Below, in pieces: positions 8,043 to 16,215 of a stretch of DNA of 64,000 nucleotides. The stretch is from Sulfurovum sp. UBA4779 (GTDB taxonomy: Bacteria; Campylobacterota; Campylobacteria; Campylobacterales; Sulfurovaceae), in contig DHHF01000011.1 of the NCBI GenBank assembly GCA_002403155.1, forward strand, positions 1-64,000, given 5' to 3'. Every line of letters starts with the position of its first letter. Position 1 is the first letter of the stretch. The notes under the pieces were generated by a model, which was not told where the DNA came from, made no database searches, and was given only the letters and a program-made list of their open reading frames with translations. The translations under genes were made by a program, and so were the position numbers.

Positions 8043-9334
8043 AATATCTTTTGGCGTATCTTTTCACTGTTTTTATATCGGTTTACGGTGCTTCAACTGT
8101 AACTAAAATAAAAGATTCCCAAAAAAACCTCGATGCCGCAATTTCTGCCAAACAACAGGCGGGCAGACAACTTGATAAAATAGCGCAGGATATTAAAAAA
8201 GCCGAACAGGAAAGTGTGTATTTAGAGAAAAAAATAGATGAGCTCGGCCGCGAAAAAAAGGATACAGAGAAAGAGTTTCAGTCTCTTAAAAGTGTTTTGG
8301 GCATATCTGAGCAAACATTAAAAAAAATAATTACGGAGCTGGAAGAAAAGCATAAAGCTTTCATTGCGCTGCTCTCAGAGCAGTTTTCCGTCATTTTTGC
8401 CATGAAACAGTTTCATACCCCTACCCAACATTCGATTATTGCTTATGAAGTGTATGAAGCCTATAAAGCATATAATGCAAAAGAACTCGAAAAGCTTAGA
8501 TCGGACATTTCGTCACTAAAAACAAAAAAAGAAAATATTCTCTCCGAGCAGCAAAAAACCAAAAAAGAGCTGGAAAAGATTGTCAAAAAGAGAGAAGAGT
8601 TTGCGCAAAGAAAGCTGGAAAAGAAACGGCTGCTGGAAAGATTATCTCAAGATGAAAAAAAATACAACAAGGAGCTGGAGCAAATAGAGGAAAAACAAAA
8701 TTCCCTTCGGTCAACTTTGGCAAAACTCAATATTTTGAGAGCACAAGAAGTAGAAGAAGCGCGAAAGCGCGCTGCTGCCAGAAAAGAAGCCATCCGTCTT
8801 GAAGCACTGCGAAAAAAAGAGCTGCGCGAACGGCAAACAGCAAGAAGGTCAGTCAAAGGAGAGGCGGATATTCAATCTCAAAGCCAAACAGAAAGTGCGC
8901 AGGTAAGAAACCTTAATGCATCCTATCGTGCTTCCTCGGTTTATGCATATAGCGGACAAAAAACGATCTCACCGATTTCGGGCGGCAGGGTGATCAAAAA
9001 ATTCGGCACCTATATGGATCCCGTCTACAAAATAAAAATTTTTAATGAATCTATCACGCTTCAAGCACCCTCTTCGGATACAAAAGTGCAAAATATTTTG
9101 AACGGAAAAGTGGTGTTTGCCGGAGAAAGCAGTATGTTGGGAAAAGTAGTGGTTGTGGCGCACGGAGACAGAATGCATACCGTTTATGCCGGCCTTTCTA
9201 AAATTGCTCCCAATATCACAGTGGGCCGCAAGATCATCAAAGGATATGTGTTGGGCAAAGTAAAAAGTAAATTGGTTTTTCAGGCGACAAAAGATTCGAA
9301 GCATATTGATCCGCTTAAACTAATCCAAATTTAG
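8039..9334 (+). CDS. EnvC-like murein hydrolase activator, degenerate LytM domain
   Basis: 431 residues with a signal peptide (about residues 1-18), long coiled coils (about 20-110 and 150-280) and a C-terminal LytM/M23-like domain (about 310-430). In active M23 peptidases zinc is held by His-x3-Asp and His-x-His. Here the first site is absent and only isolated residues remain, as in His-Gly-Asp and Met-His-Thr-Val-Tyr-Ala. It therefore most likely activates an amidase rather than cutting murein itself, as EnvC does. The gene follows ftsE-ftsX with a GTG start overlapping the ftsX stop, and a matching amidase is at 14807. Role inferred from architecture plus context. Confidence 0.85.
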   Translation: MKYLLAYLFTVFISVYGASTVTKIKDSQKNLDAAISAKQQAGRQLDKIAQDIKKAEQESVYLEKKIDELGREKKDTEKEFQSLKSVLGISEQTLKKIITELEEKHKAFIALLSEQFSVIFAMKQFHTPTQHSIIAYEVYEAYKAYNAKELEKLRSDISSLKTKKENILSEQQKTKKELEKIVKKREEFAQRKLEKKRLLERLSQDEKKYNKELEQIEEKQNSLRSTLAKLNILRAQEVEEARKRAAARKEAIRLEALRKKELRERQTARRSVKGEADIQSQSQTESAQVRNLNASYRASSVYAYSGQKTISPISGGRVIKKFGTYMDPVYKIKIFNESITLQAPSSDTKVQNILNGKVVFAGESSMLGKVVVVAHGDRMHTVYAGLSKIAPNITVGRKIIKGYVLGKVKSKLVFQATKDSKHIDPLKLIQI

Positions 9335-9362
9335 TTTAAATTCCTCCTAAACCTCTTTTGGA

Positions 9363-9368
9363 TATAAT
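9363..9368 (+). promoter_or_regulatory. -10 box before pyrH
   Basis: TATAAT 25 bases before the GTG start of pyrH, followed by AAAAGGGG as a ribosome-binding site. It starts the pyrH-rpoZ-spoT-tyrS unit after the end of the EnvC-like gene. No -35 box is evident. Confidence 0.6.
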
Positions 9369-9392
9369 CGCGAAAATAAAAGGGGTGCATCT

Positions 9393-10100
9393 GTGGTAAA
9401 ACGTGTATTGGTAAAATTTTCTGGGGAAGCATTGGCCGGAGAAGACGGGTATGGCATCGATACTAAAATCTTAAAATATATTGCGGGTGAAATCAAAGAA
9501 CTTGTCGAGAATGGCGTAGAAGTAGGCATTGTGGTAGGCGGAGGAAACATTATCCGCGGCGTAAGTGCTGCAGCTGACGGCATTATCAAAAGAACATCCG
9601 GCGACTATATGGGAATGCTTGCTACGGTGATCAACGGAGTGGCAATTCAGGAAGCATTGGAACACATAGGGCTGGAAGCAAGACTTCAAACCGCGATAGA
9701 TATGCAGGAGATAGGCGAAGCTTTTATTGTCCGCCGTGCCAGACGGCATTTGGAAAAGGGGCGCGTAGTGATTTTTGCAGGCGGAACGGGAAATCCGTAT
9801 TTTACGACCGATACCGCTGCAACGCTCAGGGCTTCAGAGATTGAAGCAGAGCTGCTTATTAAGGCGACTAAAGTTGACGGCGTGTATGACAAAGATCCCA
9901 ATAAATTTAGCGATGCGGTCAAGCTCAATACGCTTACTTATGATCAGGCAATGAGCGACAATATCAAAGTAATGGATGATACGGCTATTGCTTTGGCAAA
10001 AGATAACGCATTGCCTATCGTCGTGTGCAATATGTTTGAGAAAGGCAATCTGCTTGCTATTATCAAAGGTGATATGAGCCTTTGCTCGATTGTCAAATAA
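9393..10100 (+). CDS. pyrH: UMP kinase
   Basis: Phosphorylates UMP to UDP in pyrimidine nucleotide synthesis; bacterial PyrH is a hexameric amino-acid-kinase-fold enzyme. 235 residues, a normal length. Val-Lys-Phe-Ser-Gly-Glu-Ala at the N-terminus and Val-Val-Gly-Gly-Gly-Asn near residue 50 bind phosphate. Gly-Asp-Tyr-Met-Gly-Met-Leu-Ala-Thr near residue 70 and Thr-Asp-Thr-Ala-Ala near residue 140 are diagnostic. The GTG start is supported by AAAAGGGG 4-11 bases before it. rpoZ follows after 20 bases. Confidence 0.97.
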   Translation: MVKRVLVKFSGEALAGEDGYGIDTKILKYIAGEIKELVENGVEVGIVVGGGNIIRGVSAAADGIIKRTSGDYMGMLATVINGVAIQEALEHIGLEARLQTAIDMQEIGEAFIVRRARRHLEKGRVVIFAGGTGNPYFTTDTAATLRASEIEAELLIKATKVDGVYDKDPNKFSDAVKLNTLTYDQAMSDNIKVMDDTAIALAKDNALPIVVCNMFEKGNLLAIIKGDMSLCSIVK

Positions 10101-10120
10101 TTTAAAAAAGGATCACAAGA

Positions 10121-10327
10121 ATGAGAACAGAACAACTTACAGCAAAAGCTTTAGAAAAAGTAGATTTTGACAAATACCTTTTGGCAACTGCCGTAGGCAA
10201 AAGAGCCGAAGAAATCTCAAAAGGTGCCAAACCGCTTGTCGAAGCGGATACTTCTGTGATGAAATTTACTGACATTGCACTTCAGGAAATAGCAGAAGGC
10301 AAAATTACAGTAACGCTAGAGGGCTGA
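10121..10327 (+). CDS. rpoZ: RNA polymerase omega subunit
   Basis: Small RNA polymerase subunit that helps assemble the beta' subunit. 68 residues. It begins Met-Arg-Thr-Glu-Gln and contains the conserved Ala-Val-Gly-Lys-Arg-Ala-Glu-Glu-Ile segment at about residues 25-33 and an acidic Ile-Ala-Leu-Gln-Glu-Ile-Ala-Glu-Gly end. AAAAGGA precedes the ATG. It lies between pyrH and spoT; the rpoZ-spoT adjacency is widely conserved and agrees with the call. Promoter presumably shared with pyrH. Confidence 0.93.
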   Translation: MRTEQLTAKALEKVDFDKYLLATAVGKRAEEISKGAKPLVEADTSVMKFTDIALQEIAEGKITVTLEG

Positions 10328-10332
10328 TTATT

Positions 10333-12489
10333 TTGGACGCTTTTCTCTCTAGAGCGAAAGAGATAGAGACGATAGAGGAGGCGAAGACTCTTTTATTTGA
10401 ACAAATTCCTTCCCCTTCGGCTACCACGATCAAAGCATTGGAATTCGCCTTACATGCACACGAAGGGCAAAAACGCAAAAGCGGCCAGCCTTATATTGTG
10501 CATCCTATTTTGGTTGCGGCGATTACGGCACTGGTCAGCGGCGATGAGACAATGGTGCAGGCGGCATTGCTGCACGATGTCATAGAGGACACCAGCTACA
10601 CGATTGAAGACTTGCAGAAAGAATTCAGTCTGGACGTTATCCATATGGTCGAAGGTTTGACAAAAATCGTTGAAATCAGAGATGAAAAACTCATTCCTTC
10701 CGGATCAGATGAGCGCCTGATAAGTTCTGCGCTGACCTTCCGCAAAATGCTTATTGCGTCCGTTAAAGACGTTCGTGTCTTGGTTATCAAGCTGTGCGAC
10801 AGGCTGCACAATATGCTTACCCTCGATGCGTTACGGCCGGAAAAACAAAGACGTATTTCCGAAGAGACCCTTGTAGTCTATGCACCAATTGCACATCGGT
10901 TGGGTATTGCACGGATGAAAAACTATTTGGAAGATTTGAGTTTTTATTATATCTATCCCGAAGATTACAAAGTGATAGATGAGTATATCAAATCCAACGC
11001 ACAAAATTTGCAATTTAAATTGAATGCATTTGTGCAAAAAGTAAAAAATTTGCTCCAAAAAGACGGATTTTTGCCTGATGAATTTGAAGTATTCGGCAGG
11101 GTAAAGCATTACTATTCTATCTATCTTAAGATGCATCGCAAGGGAGTAAGCATCGATGAGGTCTTGGACCTTTTGGCGATTCGTATCATTGTAAAAGAAC
11201 CGATAGAGTGTTATCGCGTATTGGGTTTGCTTCATCTAACCTACACGCCGCTTATTTCTCGCTTTAAAGATTATATCGCCGTACCCAAAGAGAATGGCTA
11301 CAAAACCATACACACTACTCTTTTTGACGAGGAAGGTATCGTAGAGGCACAGATTCGCACGGCTCAAATGCACAAGCTTGCCGAATTTGGCGTTGCAGCG
11401 CACTGGAAATACAAAGAGGGTGTAGATAAAGTCAATGTAGAGTGGCTTGAAAGCCTCAATTATCAAAGCGACTCGATCGAAGAATTTTACGAATTGGCAA
11501 AAAGCGATCTTTTTTCTGAAGATATAACGGTTTTTTCACCCAAAGGAGACTATTATACCTTGCCTAAAGGATCGGTGGCATTGGATTTTGCCTATGCTAT
11601 CCATTCCCAAATCGGCCTTCATGCAAAAGAGGCATTGATCAACAAGCATCCTTCTTCTCTTTTAACCACATTGAAAAACGGAGATATCGTAAAAATTATC
11701 GGCGATGACAGGCCGCATTTGCATTGCTCTTGGATGGATACGGTGAAAACCTCCAAAGCACAAGAGGGGATACGGACGCATTGCAGGGCCAGGATAAAAG
11801 AATCTGATACGTTGAGTGCTTATAATATTTTGGCAACCTTGTTTCAGCAGGAGAATCACGCCATTAAAGAGATGGCAGAAGCAGTGGGGATGAAAGAAAC
11901 ATTGCACAAATTGCCCAACCAGCTTGACTATTTTAAAGAGGCGATCCGCAAAACAGCAGATTATATGGGAGCCAGGGAAGTGCGTTTTTGGGAGCTTCTG
12001 AAAAAAGGATATAAAAAACCTGTCAAAAAAGAGATAGATCATTTTATATTTTTTACCAACAAAGCATTGGACGGTGTAGAGTTTGACTATTGCTGCCACC
12101 CAAAAATGGGCGATCAGATTGTAGCCTTTTATAAGAATGGAAAAGCGATTGTTCATCACAAGTTATGCAAAAAAGCGTATGAAAAAATTGCTGCGCAAGA
12201 GCCTATGCTTTTTATCAAATGGCGCAGTTCAAAACTTTCACGCTACAGACTGACAATCGGATTGCAAAACCAAAAAGGCGTTTTGGCGGACCTTTTGACT
12301 AAATTGACAAAAATGGATTTAAATGTCATTAGCATCGAGCTGGGGATACAAAGCAGCGAGAGTGCAGAGTATTGCCAGATAGAAGTTGAAAGCAGCGAAC
12401 CCAAAAAAAGCGTATTGGCAGAACAAATTTCTCAAAAATTTAAACTCATAGAGATTATCAATCTGGATGATGCATACAATAACAAATAA
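10333..12489 (+). CDS. spoT: Bifunctional (p)ppGpp synthetase/hydrolase
   Basis: Makes and degrades the alarmone (p)ppGpp. 718 residues. The HD hydrolase domain has Ile-Val-His-Pro and Leu-Leu-His-Asp-Val-Ile-Glu-Asp near residues 56 and 83, so hydrolase residues are retained. The synthetase domain has Gly-Tyr-Lys-Thr-Ile-His-Thr-Thr and Glu-Ala-Gln-Ile-Arg-Thr near residues 325-345. TGS (about 395-455) and ACT (about 640-718) domains follow. All parts of a long Rel/SpoT protein are present; Campylobacterota usually carry this single bifunctional form. The TTG start at 10333 lies 9 bases after GAGGG. The gap from rpoZ is 5 bases. Confidence 0.95.
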   Translation: MDAFLSRAKEIETIEEAKTLLFEQIPSPSATTIKALEFALHAHEGQKRKSGQPYIVHPILVAAITALVSGDETMVQAALLHDVIEDTSYTIEDLQKEFSLDVIHMVEGLTKIVEIRDEKLIPSGSDERLISSALTFRKMLIASVKDVRVLVIKLCDRLHNMLTLDALRPEKQRRISEETLVVYAPIAHRLGIARMKNYLEDLSFYYIYPEDYKVIDEYIKSNAQNLQFKLNAFVQKVKNLLQKDGFLPDEFEVFGRVKHYYSIYLKMHRKGVSIDEVLDLLAIRIIVKEPIECYRVLGLLHLTYTPLISRFKDYIAVPKENGYKTIHTTLFDEEGIVEAQIRTAQMHKLAEFGVAAHWKYKEGVDKVNVEWLESLNYQSDSIEEFYELAKSDLFSEDITVFSPKGDYYTLPKGSVALDFAYAIHSQIGLHAKEALINKHPSSLLTTLKNGDIVKIIGDDRPHLHCSWMDTVKTSKAQEGIRTHCRARIKESDTLSAYNILATLFQQENHAIKEMAEAVGMKETLHKLPNQLDYFKEAIRKTADYMGAREVRFWELLKKGYKKPVKKEIDHFIFFTNKALDGVEFDYCCHPKMGDQIVAFYKNGKAIVHHKLCKKAYEKIAAQEPMLFIKWRSSKLSRYRLTIGLQNQKGVLADLLTKLTKMDLNVISIELGIQSSESAEYCQIEVESSEPKKSVLAEQISQKFKLIEIINLDDAYNNK

Positions 12490-12505
12490 TAGACAGGAAG
12501 GGCCA

Positions 12506-13705
12506 ATGATAGAAAAGGCGTTAGAAGAGATACAAAGAGGAACGGCTGAAATTATAGATATGGAGCGTATCGAAGCGTTGGTACGAAGATACTACGATGA
12601 AGGCGTTATCTATACGGTTAAAGCAGGTTTTGACCCTACGGGGGCAGATTTGCATTTGGGGCATACGGTATTGCTTCAAAAGCTGAGAGTATTTCAAAAC
12701 CATGGCGCAAGGGTTCAGCTGCTCATAGGAGATTTTACGGCAACTATCGGGGATCCCACAGGCAAAAGCGAAACACGAAAAATATTGGATAAAGAAACCA
12801 TTACGGCAAATGCAAAGACCTATCAAGATCAGGTATTTAACGTGCTTGACGCCTCAAAAACCGATGTGGTATTTAACTCCGAATGGCTTGATACTTTAGG
12901 GGCCGCCGGATTGGTCGGATTGGCAACGCTGTTTAATGTTGCCAGAATGCTGGAACGTGATGATTTTGAAAAGCGCTACAGGGGAGGGCAGAGCATCTCT
13001 ATCGCTGAATTTTTATATCCTCTTCTTCAGGGGTATGACAGTGTTGAGCTTAAAAGCGATATCGAAATCGGCGGAACGGACCAAAAGTTTAATCTGTTGA
13101 TGGGAAGGCATTTGCAGCGCGCTTATGGAGTAGGAAAAGAGCAGGCGGTTTTGATGATGCCGATTCTTGAAGGGCTTGACGGGGTGCAAAAGATGAGCAA
13201 GTCGTTGGGCAACTACATCGGAATCGCCGAAGATCCTAAAGATATTTATGCCAAAACTCTTTCGATTTCAGATGAGCTGATGTGGCGCTATTATGAGCTT
13301 TTGAGCGCTAAATCCCTTCAAGAAATCAAGCAGATGAAAGAAGATGTCCAAAAAGGCACGCTTCATCCCAAAGCAGCCAAAGAAGCATTGGCATTGGAGC
13401 TTACGGAAAGATTTTATAATGCAGATGCCGCACAAGAAGCCAAAGAAGCTTTTGACAATGTATTTAAAGCCAATCTGCTGCCTGAAGATATCCAAGAGGT
13501 TGCAGTAGAGAATAATATTTGGATATGCAAAGCCCTTGTGGATGCCGGCATAGAGCCTTCTACTTCTCAGGCAAGAAGAGATATTAAGCAAGGAGCTGTT
13601 AGAATAAACCAAGAAAAAGTAAGTGATGAGCAGCTGGTGTTGAGTAGCGGTGAGTATGTACTGCAGGTAGGGAAAAGAAAATTTGCAAAAGTGAAGGTAG
13701 ACTAA
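12506..13705 (+). CDS. tyrS: Tyrosyl-tRNA synthetase
   Basis: Class I aminoacyl-tRNA synthetase that charges tRNA-Tyr. 399 residues from the ATG at 12506. The HIGH-like signature is His-Leu-Gly-His near residue 50. Lys-Met-Ser-Lys-Ser, near residue 230, places it in the TyrS group with canonical KMSKS. A C-terminal S4 domain (about residues 335-395) binds tRNA. AGGAAGG at 12495-12501 supports this start over the in-frame ATG at 12467, which lies inside spoT. The stop shares one base with the next gene. Confidence 0.96.
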   Translation: MIEKALEEIQRGTAEIIDMERIEALVRRYYDEGVIYTVKAGFDPTGADLHLGHTVLLQKLRVFQNHGARVQLLIGDFTATIGDPTGKSETRKILDKETITANAKTYQDQVFNVLDASKTDVVFNSEWLDTLGAAGLVGLATLFNVARMLERDDFEKRYRGGQSISIAEFLYPLLQGYDSVELKSDIEIGGTDQKFNLLMGRHLQRAYGVGKEQAVLMMPILEGLDGVQKMSKSLGNYIGIAEDPKDIYAKTLSISDELMWRYYELLSAKSLQEIKQMKEDVQKGTLHPKAAKEALALELTERFYNADAAQEAKEAFDNVFKANLLPEDIQEVAVENNIWICKALVDAGIEPSTSQARRDIKQGAVRINQEKVSDEQLVLSSGEYVLQVGKRKFAKVKVD

Positions 13706-14805
13706 TGGCATTTAAACCATTAAAAATAGGAAAATACACGATCGATATCCCTATCATACAGGGCGGTATGGGTGTTGGTATCTCATGGGATCAGCTTGCC
13801 GGTTCCGTTTCAAAAGAGGGCGGGCTGGGTGTCGTCAGCGCCATAGGAACGGGAGTGTATAAAAACAGAATGTATGCGGACAAGCTGGTAGCAGATGCCA
13901 GGCCGGTCGGCACGGCTAATTTCTATTCGTCCAAAGCATTGCATGCGATATTTGAAAATGCAAGAAAAATTTGCGGCGACAAACCTTTGGCCGCCAATGT
14001 GCTTTATGCAATCAATGATTACAAAAGGGTGGTGATCGATTCTTGCAAGGCAGGTGCCAATATCATCATTACGGGTGCCGGATTGCCGTTGAGCTTGCCG
14101 GAGTGTACGAAAGAGTTTCCTGATGTTGCGTTGGTGCCTATCGTTTCAACGGCAAAAGCACTCAAGATATTGTGCAAAAGATGGCAAAAAATGCACAATC
14201 GTCTTCCAGATGCCGTCATCGTTGAAGGTCCTTTAAGCGGAGGCCATCAGGGGTTCAAATACGAGGAGTGTTTTTTGCCCGAAAACCAGCTTGAAGCAAT
14301 TTTGCCTCCCGTTGTAGAAGAGGCAAAAAATTGGGGCGATTTCCCTGTGATTGCAGCAGGCGGTATCTGGGATCATAACGATATCGTAAGGATGATGGAT
14401 CTGGGAGCGAGCGGAGTACAGATGGGTACGCGTTTTATCGGCACGGAAGAGTGTGATGCGCATCAAAACTTTAAAGAGACTATCGTTGCTGCAACACAGG
14501 AAGATATTCAACTGTTTAAATCTCCGGTAGGATATCCGGCGCGCGGCGTAAAAACCAATCTTCACAAAATGATAGAAGAAAAAACAGCCCCGAAAATAGT
14601 CTGTATTTCTGATTGTGTAGCACCGTGCCGTCATGGAGAAGAGGCTAAAATCGTAGGGTACTGTATCGCAGACCGGCTCAGCGATGCATATGACGGCGAT
14701 CTTGAAAAAGGGCTTTTCTTTACCGGAACGAACGGGTATAAACTCAAAGAGATTATCCCGGTCAAAGAGCTGATGCGCAAACTGGTTGAGGGAGAAGACA
14801 GCTAA
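13705..14805 (+). CDS. Nitronate monooxygenase family FMN enzyme
   Basis: A TIM-barrel flavoprotein of the 2-nitropropane dioxygenase/NMO family, which also includes enoyl-ACP reductase FabK. 366 residues. The FMN site is indicated by Ile-Ile-Gln-Gly-Gly-Met-Gly-Val-Gly-Ile-Ser near residue 15, Ile-Ile-Thr-Gly-Ala-Gly-Leu-Pro near 118, Pro-Leu-Ser-Gly-Gly-His-Gln-Gly near 175, and Ala-Ala-Gly-Gly-Ile-Trp then Gly-Val-Gln-Met-Gly-Thr-Arg-Phe in the C-terminal half. The conserved His in Gly-Gly-His supports nitronate oxidation, but a FabK role cannot be excluded. A Cys-rich segment near residue 300 is not typical of FabK. It overlaps tyrS by one base. Confidence 0.82.
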   Translation: MAFKPLKIGKYTIDIPIIQGGMGVGISWDQLAGSVSKEGGLGVVSAIGTGVYKNRMYADKLVADARPVGTANFYSSKALHAIFENARKICGDKPLAANVLYAINDYKRVVIDSCKAGANIIITGAGLPLSLPECTKEFPDVALVPIVSTAKALKILCKRWQKMHNRLPDAVIVEGPLSGGHQGFKYEECFLPENQLEAILPPVVEEAKNWGDFPVIAAGGIWDHNDIVRMMDLGASGVQMGTRFIGTEECDAHQNFKETIVAATQEDIQLFKSPVGYPARGVKTNLHKMIEEKTAPKIVCISDCVAPCRHGEEAKIVGYCIADRLSDAYDGDLEKGLFFTGTNGYKLKEIIPVKELMRKLVEGEDS

Positions 14806-14806
14806 A

Positions 14807-16018
14807 GTGAAGTTTTTAAAAATTTTTCTTCTCTTGATGGCAGGAACAAGCTGGCTTGTCGGTTCGGTTAATATACTGGAAGATATAGAAATACAAAAAA
14901 ATGAACTTCGTTTGCATTTTAATCATGCGTTTAGCAAAACCAATGTGCATCATTTTTCACTTGAAAAACCTTATAGAAAAGTATTTGATATTCGAAATGC
15001 ACGTCTTTCTTCAAAAAACCTTCAGCAAAATCTGAAGGGCCTTCAGAATGCAAACGTGAGAGTTTCCCAGTATCAAAAAAACATAGTACGGCTTGTTATA
15101 GAGTGTGGAAAGCCATATGTATGCACCGCCTATCAGCCGATGCTCTCAAATAAATCCTACTATATCCCTTTGCCAAAAGGCACATTCGGCCCTGCACAGA
15201 AAGAAACAAGGACGATATCGCAAAAAACAGTGTATCGTCCCAAAAGTACTCCCATTGAAAAAGACGAAAGAAGTATTTTTGGTTCTCTTTTTGAAAAGAA
15301 AAGTGCTGCAGGCTCTTCAAAACATGAAGTTGTTGTGATCGATGCCGGGCACGGAGGGCATGATCCCGGTGCTGTTGGCGGAGGAAAAAAAGAAAAAGAT
15401 TTGGTTTTGCAAATCTCCAAAAAATTGGCCAAAGAGCTTAAAAAGCTTGGATATACGGTCTATCTAACTCGAAGCGATGATCGTTTTTTGAAACTGCAGC
15501 AAAGAACCAAGATCGCGGATATCAAAAACGCAAAGGTGTTTGTTTCGATCCATGCAAATGCAGCGCCCAATAAAAGATCCCAAAACAAAATGCACGGGGT
15601 TGAAACCTTTTTTTTGCAAAATACCAGAGACGAAAGGTCGCAGCGGGTTGCCGCAAGAGAAAACGAAGCGGTTTTGCAAGGGACGGACAATCTAAGCAAA
15701 AATGTTATCTTGGAATCAGTGCTTTCGGGGCCAAAAATCGTCCAATCGCATAAACTTGCCATCGATGTCCAAAAAAAGATGCTCCAAAACGTCCGAAGCC
15801 GTTTCGGGGGTGTAAAAGACGGAGGAGTCAGAAGCGCGCCGTTTTGGGTTCTTGTGGGTGCAAGCAGGCCTTCGATACTTGTAGAGGTCGGGTATATCTC
15901 CCATCCGGTCGAGCGCAAACAGCTCTTTGCCGCACGCTACCAGGATCTGATCGCAAAAGGTATCGCAGAAGGGATCGACCGGTATCTGTATAACCGCAAA
16001 CGAGAGATCGATCTTTAG
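14807..16018 (+). CDS. N-acetylmuramoyl-L-alanine amidase (AmiA/B/C type)
   Basis: Zinc amidase that cleaves the lactyl-amide bond of murein for daughter-cell separation. 403 residues. A signal peptide lies at about 1-20, an AMIN-like domain at 20-115, and an Amidase_3 domain from about 175 to the end. Zinc ligands are visible in Asp-Ala-Gly-His-Gly-Gly, in the Glu of the Lys-Glu-Lys-Asp-Leu strand and in Ser-Ile-His-Ala-Asn. The catalytic Glu is in Val-Glu-Val-Gly-Tyr-Ile-Ser. The long insertion after Ala-Asn-Ala is typical of enzymes whose active site is blocked until EnvC/NlpD binds. The GTG at 14807 directly after the preceding stop gives a good signal peptide; an upstream TTG at 14786 adds seven residues. 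Confidence 0.93.
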   Translation: MKFLKIFLLLMAGTSWLVGSVNILEDIEIQKNELRLHFNHAFSKTNVHHFSLEKPYRKVFDIRNARLSSKNLQQNLKGLQNANVRVSQYQKNIVRLVIECGKPYVCTAYQPMLSNKSYYIPLPKGTFGPAQKETRTISQKTVYRPKSTPIEKDERSIFGSLFEKKSAAGSSKHEVVVIDAGHGGHDPGAVGGGKKEKDLVLQISKKLAKELKKLGYTVYLTRSDDRFLKLQQRTKIADIKNAKVFVSIHANAAPNKRSQNKMHGVETFFLQNTRDERSQRVAARENEAVLQGTDNLSKNVILESVLSGPKIVQSHKLAIDVQKKMLQNVRSRFGGVKDGGVRSAPFWVLVGASRPSILVEVGYISHPVERKQLFAARYQDLIAKGIAEGIDRYLYNRKREIDL

Positions 16019-16076
16019 CAAACAAAAACAGCTTTTTTATACTCATCCTTTACACTCATCAAAAATATTTTTTTCT

Positions 16077-16104
16077 AAAGAGTTGACGACACAGTCAACT
16101 CTTT
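16077..16104 (+). terminator. Hairpin after the amidase gene
   Basis: A perfect 11-bp inverted repeat, AAAGAGTTGAC / GTCAACTCTTT, with a 6-base loop. No long T-run follows, but the stem itself ends in TTT. Position between two co-directional units suggests an end of transcription for the pyrH-amidase operon. Confidence 0.55.
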
Positions 16105-16202
16105 GTTATCACATCTTCTGAGCCGAATTTCAGCCAGAAAATAAGGTTTATTTAATAATAGATTAAGATTATTTGCACTAAAGTGATGTTATACAACAAA
16201 AT

Positions 16203-16210
16203 AGAGGAGG
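16203..16210 (+). promoter_or_regulatory. Strong Shine-Dalgarno before an ATA codon
   Basis: AGAGGAGG, five bases before ATA at 16216-16218. It is the best ribosome-binding site seen in the window, yet no ATG, GTG or TTG lies at the right distance in the frame of the secreted protein. It decides between a non-standard start and a weak start at 16183/16186. Confidence 0.6.
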
Positions 16211-16215
16211 AACCA

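Noticed and set aside
14786..14806. TTG at 14786 as start of the amidase
   Set aside because: It lies inside the preceding gene and adds seven polar residues before the signal peptide; GTG 14807 fits better.
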